From a virus: a stretch of DNA of 42,762 nucleotides. Within the stretch, counting starts at the first letter, position 1. Each line of letters begins with the position of its first letter. This document shows positions 40,776 to 42,762 of the stretch, piece by piece. The DNA is taken from positions 1 through 42,762 of the IMG/VR virus record IMGVR_UViG_3300043411_001592. One strand, written 5' to 3'. A model generated the notes under the pieces. It saw nothing but the letters and a program-made list of their open reading frames with translations, did not search any database and was not told the DNA's origin. Both the position numbers and the translations under genes were made by a program.

Positions 40776-41207
40776 CTAGCGTACGAGTCGGGTTACCGCC
40801 CGAATCTGGCCGACCAACCCCGGAAGTGGGGCGTCCCCCGTGGTCCAGCGGACGGCTCCGTCGTCCGGCCCGGTACCGGGCGCGACGCACCGGTCGAGGA
40901 CACTGAACATCGGACCGGCGTAGTCGCGGCCGATGTCATACGCGAGCTTCTCCCGGACGAACCCCAGAACGATGGCGCTCACCACGAACAGGTCTTCCGG
41001 GTCGGCCCGCTCCGGGAGCCCGACCAACCGCCGACCGGCCCCCCGTCCGCCTGGGTCATACACCGGCACCGGCGAGGACGGGTGGTGCCGGGCGAGCCCA
41101 CCGTCGGTCACGATGCGGGCCGGCCCGCGCGGGTCGGGTTCGTACGCATGGTCGCGCCCGTCCGCGTCGCGCAGCACGATGGTGTGGGGCGTGAAGTTGT
41201 ACAGCAT
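40776..41207 (-). CDS. LTPH-type conserved phage protein
   Basis: This 143-residue protein starts at ATG 41207 behind CGGAGTGACTC. The opening MLYNFTPHTIVLRDADGRDH resembles a widely distributed but uncharacterised phage family that begins with an NLTPH-like motif. A later hydrophobic strand (EDLFVVSAIVLGFVREKLAY) also fits that family. Its cellular role is unknown. It is flanked by cassettes C and D. Confidence 0.7.
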   Translation of the reverse strand: MLYNFTPHTIVLRDADGRDHAYEPDPRGPARIVTDGGLARHHPSSPVPVYDPGGRGAGRRLVGLPERADPEDLFVVSAIVLGFVREKLAYDIGRDYAGPMFSVLDRCVAPGTGPDDGAVRWTTGDAPLPGLVGQIRAVTRLVR

Positions 41208-41221
41208 GAGTCACTCCGGGT

Positions 41222-41275
41222 CGAGCGTCGTTGCTCGCCTTCACCGCCGAGACGGGCTCGGCGGTGAACGAGAAC
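41222..41275 (-). promoter_or_regulatory. Twin-hairpin cassette D
   Basis: Minus-strand order: GTTCTC (41275-41270), a 12-bp hairpin TTCACCGCCGAG/CTCGGCGGTGAA with a 5-base loop (41268-41240), then CGAGC/GCTCG with a 6-base loop (41237-41222), then CGGAGTGACTC and an ATG. The small hairpin is identical to that of cassette B. Confidence 0.75.
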
Positions 41276-41282
41276 AGCGAGG

Positions 41283-41831
41283 CTACAGCCCGGCCCCATG
41301 GCGCACGGTGTACCCGGCGGCGGTGAGCCGGGCGGTGAGCACGTCGAGCCGGTCCTCGGTGTTTGCGACCGATACCATGGTGTAGTGACGCCCGTCGCCT
41401 GCGTGCTCGATGCTGCTCCCTTCGATGCTCTGTTCCCTCCACGCGTCGACGGAGTCGAGGTACACCACCACCTGGCGCTCCGCGCTGGTGTCGTCCTTCT
41501 CCGCCTGGTACCCGTCCTTGGTCCACGCGTCTCCGCCCACCGACTCGATCGTCAGGACAGGCTTGACGCCCTGCGCGTCGCGCCGGTACGCGTGCCATAC
41601 CTCGGGTTCGTGGTGGTACCTGGCGACGGCCGGGAACCGGGCGCCGCCCGGCGCCGGCGTTCCGCACCCATCGCACGGTGCGAACGGCGGTTCGTCACCG
41701 TCCTCCATCCTCTCGGTCACGGTGTAGTCTTCCCACCCATCGGCGGACAGGGTGCCGCCGTCTCGGATGATGTCGCGACACTCGGTGCAGACGGAGAGGC
41801 GGAGGAGAATGGGCTCGCTGTAGTTCGTCAT
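41283..41831 (-). CDS. Hypothetical protein with two CxxC pairs
   Basis: This 182-residue protein starts at ATG 41831 after GGGAGAACGACC. CTECRDII near the start and PCDGCGTP later form a likely zinc site. The middle holds a YHHEPEVWHAYRRDAQGV stretch, and the end (DRLDVLTARLTAAGYTV) is a helix-strand unit. No family is recognised. It may be a zinc-dependent adaptor acting on host proteins or nucleic acid. Confidence 0.68.
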   Translation of the reverse strand: MTNYSEPILLRLSVCTECRDIIRDGGTLSADGWEDYTVTERMEDGDEPPFAPCDGCGTPAPGGARFPAVARYHHEPEVWHAYRRDAQGVKPVLTIESVGGDAWTKDGYQAEKDDTSAERQVVVYLDSVDAWREQSIEGSSIEHAGDGRHYTMVSVANTEDRLDVLTARLTAAGYTVRHGAGL

Positions 41832-41859
41832 GGTCGTTCTCCCTGGTGTGTGGTGTGTG

Positions 41860-42126
41860 TCAGGTTGCGGTGGAGCGAAGGCCGGCGCTGGCCGATTCCA
41901 CCCACATACAGTGGATACCGGCGGTTGCCCGTTTCGGGAAAAACACCGCGCGGCCCCCCTCGATACGTGAGTGTCCGGGGTTGAAATTGAACTTAATACC
42001 AACCTTATTCTCCAGCCAGGCGCCGAGCTTCACAATGTCAAGCAGACTGCCATCGTAGGCGTGAGGACCGGACCAGAAATCCATTCCGCCGCTGATCGGG
42101 TGCCGCACCATGATGTTCACTTGCAA
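41860..42126 (-). CDS. Small hypothetical early protein, TTG start
   Basis: TTG 42126 is chosen because it follows GGAGAACGACC at the same spacing as the downstream gene's ATG; an internal ATG at 42111 has no ribosome site. The 88-residue protein has MVRHPISGGMDFWSGPHAYD and a compact alpha/beta pattern (LLDIVKLGAWLENKVGIKFN). No motif is known. It is transcribed early in the minus-strand block. Confidence 0.68.
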   Translation of the reverse strand: MQVNIMVRHPISGGMDFWSGPHAYDGSLLDIVKLGAWLENKVGIKFNFNPGHSRIEGGRAVFFPKRATAGIHCMWVESASAGLRSTAT

Positions 42127-42162
42127 GGTCGTTCTCCGGTGTGGTGGGTGGTGGGTGGTGGG

Positions 42163-42351
42163 TCAGCTGCGGTAGGCATCGCTGGCGCGGTAGGCGTAGC
42201 GAGCGGCGCGGAACGCTGCTCCGGCGTCCGCCACGATCTGGCGGCGGTTCGGCGTCCCCCTCGGGAGACGAAGCGCGGCGTCGTATGCGTCTCGGGTGAT
42301 GTAGTAGGGATCGGCTGCGATGACGGCGTCCACGCGCTGTTCGAAGGTCAT
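42163..42351 (-). CDS. Small helical protein, first gene of the early block
   Basis: This 62-residue protein starts at ATG 42351 after CCGGAGTGACC, the leader also used by the 720- and 143-residue genes. It is all helical (VDAVIAADPYYITRDAYDAA, AFRAARYAYRASDAYRS) and Tyr/Ala/Arg-rich. Its place beside the promoter-like region suggests high early expression. No family is recognised. Confidence 0.68.
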   Translation of the reverse strand: MTFEQRVDAVIAADPYYITRDAYDAALRLPRGTPNRRQIVADAGAAFRAARYAYRASDAYRS

Positions 42352-42362
42352 GGGTCACTCCG

Positions 42363-42387
42363 GCCGGGGGTTCTCTCCCCCCGGCAC
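42363..42387 (-). promoter_or_regulatory. Leader hairpin with GAGAAC in its loop
   Basis: On the minus strand a GCCGGGGG/CCCCCGGC stem encloses a loop including GAGAAC, just before the first early gene's ribosome site. It resembles the cassette hairpins but has the box inside and in opposite orientation, and lacks the AGCGAGC hairpin. Confidence 0.45.
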
Positions 42388-42460
42388 CATCAAGCTATCT
42401 CCGCCAGTCCACTTCTGTCCACGGAATTCTACGGAAATCGTACAATGCTTGGTTCGTGGC
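42388..42460 (-). promoter_or_regulatory. Promoter-like region for the early minus-strand block
   Basis: On the minus strand TGGACA (42421-42416) and TAGCTT (42397-42392) are 18 bp apart. A TAGAAT box (42431-42426) is another possible -10. This is one of the most AT-rich stretches in the window. The exact boxes are uncertain. Confidence 0.4.
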
Positions 42461-42500
42461 TCGAAATTCGTTGCGTGTCTCGCGACCCATCCCTCCCTCA

Positions 42501-42565
42501 CGAGGCGACCTCACGAGGCGACCTCACGAGGCGACCTCACGAGGCGACCTCACGAGGCGACCTCA
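42501..42565. repeat. Five perfect 13-bp tandem repeats
   Basis: CGAGGCGACCTCA occurs five times in a row, then a degraded copy (CGAGACGACGCC). Each unit contains GAGG-CGA-CCTC inverted arms. Lying upstream of the early promoter region, it may bind a regulator or mark a replication or packaging site. Confidence 0.85.
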
Positions 42566-42762
42566 CGAGACGACGCCGGACCGGTCAGGGCGGTCCGAGA
42601 CGCCGCTCCAGCAACGATGCAGGCAGGACCGCATTCGAAACGAAGCGACGCCTGGGAACATCGGACCGTGCTCCACAATTCGGAGAGTACAGCTGGGATG
42701 CAGTCCCCATCGGCATCGTTGCAGGGTAGGGGGGGGGTACCCGGGGGTAGGTGAAACAGGGG

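Larger units (their letters stand above)
42352..42762. other. Non-coding end region
   Basis: No convincing gene is found in these 411 bases. They hold the leader hairpin, promoter-like boxes and 13-bp repeats, plus an inverted pair GCAACGATGC (42611-42620) and GCATCGTTGC (42713-42722), and a G-rich end. The last 150 bases show nothing else I can name. No long direct repeat with the window start was found. Confidence 0.7.

Noticed and set aside
42501-42565. 13-bp repeats as a CRISPR array
   Set aside because: The units are too short and directly adjacent, with no spacers or cas genes.
1-42762. tRNA genes, integrase, RNA or DNA polymerase
   Set aside because: I found no cloverleaf-like sequence in the gaps and no catalytic motifs of these families in any gene; a dedicated tRNA search could still find a cryptic one.
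1-42762. Direct terminal repeat joining the window ends
   Set aside because: Only a seven-base match (GTGAAAC) was found between the two ends, which is not meaningful.

Overview
The window looks like a complete or nearly complete genome of a tailed bacteriophage, about 42.8 kb and very GC-rich. Genes are short, tightly packed and mostly coupled by ATGA, GTGA or TGATG overlaps. Ribosome binding sites are GGAGG-like and the recognisable promoters resemble bacterial sigma70 sites. Terminase, portal, scaffold, capsid, an adaptor, a nozzle-like protein and two long proteins likely to be carried in the virion suggest a short-tailed (podovirus-like) virion. No tape measure or contractile sheath is evident. 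I see no integrase, RNA polymerase, DNA polymerase, tRNA or CRISPR array, so the phage probably uses host transcription and the host replicase. The host cannot be named from sequence alone; a high-GC Gram-negative or similar bacterium is a guess.

Region 1 (78-26223, plus strand) is the late block, starting at a near-consensus promoter (28-56). It encodes small packaging-associated proteins, the large terminase, portal, an FmdB-like zinc ribbon, a scaffold, the major capsid protein and a decoration protein. A terminator-like hairpin (8686-8722) follows. Next come an SU10-like adaptor, a nozzle-like protein, three consecutive similar-looking beta-rich proteins, two coiled-coil virion proteins and a 1773-residue protein resembling large polyvalent proteins. 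Fibre-like genes follow, one of them an SGNH-type hydrolase, and the block ends with a holin-like protein and an M15 peptidase.

Region 2 (26230-30391, minus strand) is a recombination operon: YqaJ-type exonuclease and RecT-type annealing protein, with small unknown proteins on both sides. A hexanucleotide tract between the first gene and the exonuclease encodes a 97-residue Arg-Ser repeat protein whose start and stop are exactly coupled to its neighbours. A divergent control region (30392-30466) separates this operon from an XRE-type regulator.

Region 3 (30467-36900, mainly plus strand) holds the regulator, a winged-helix replication initiator, a long coiled-coil protein, DnaB helicase, a 35-residue Arg/Ser-rich micro-protein and a RusA-like resolvase. 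The initiator gene contains palindromic repeats of about 22 bp that change reading frame, the signature of an origin placed inside the initiator gene as in lambda O.

Region 4 (36902-42351, minus strand) is a block of seven proteins, mostly without recognisable function, presumably early host-takeover genes. Four of its intergenic spaces carry the same structured cassette: a GTTCTC box, a strong hairpin of variable sequence, then a conserved AGCGAGC...GCTCGA hairpin just before the ribosome binding site. This cassette, the out-of-frame iterons and the Arg-Ser gene are the best candidates for undescribed biology here. The last 411 bases are non-coding and hold a promoter-like region, five perfect 13-bp tandem repeats and a spaced inverted repeat.
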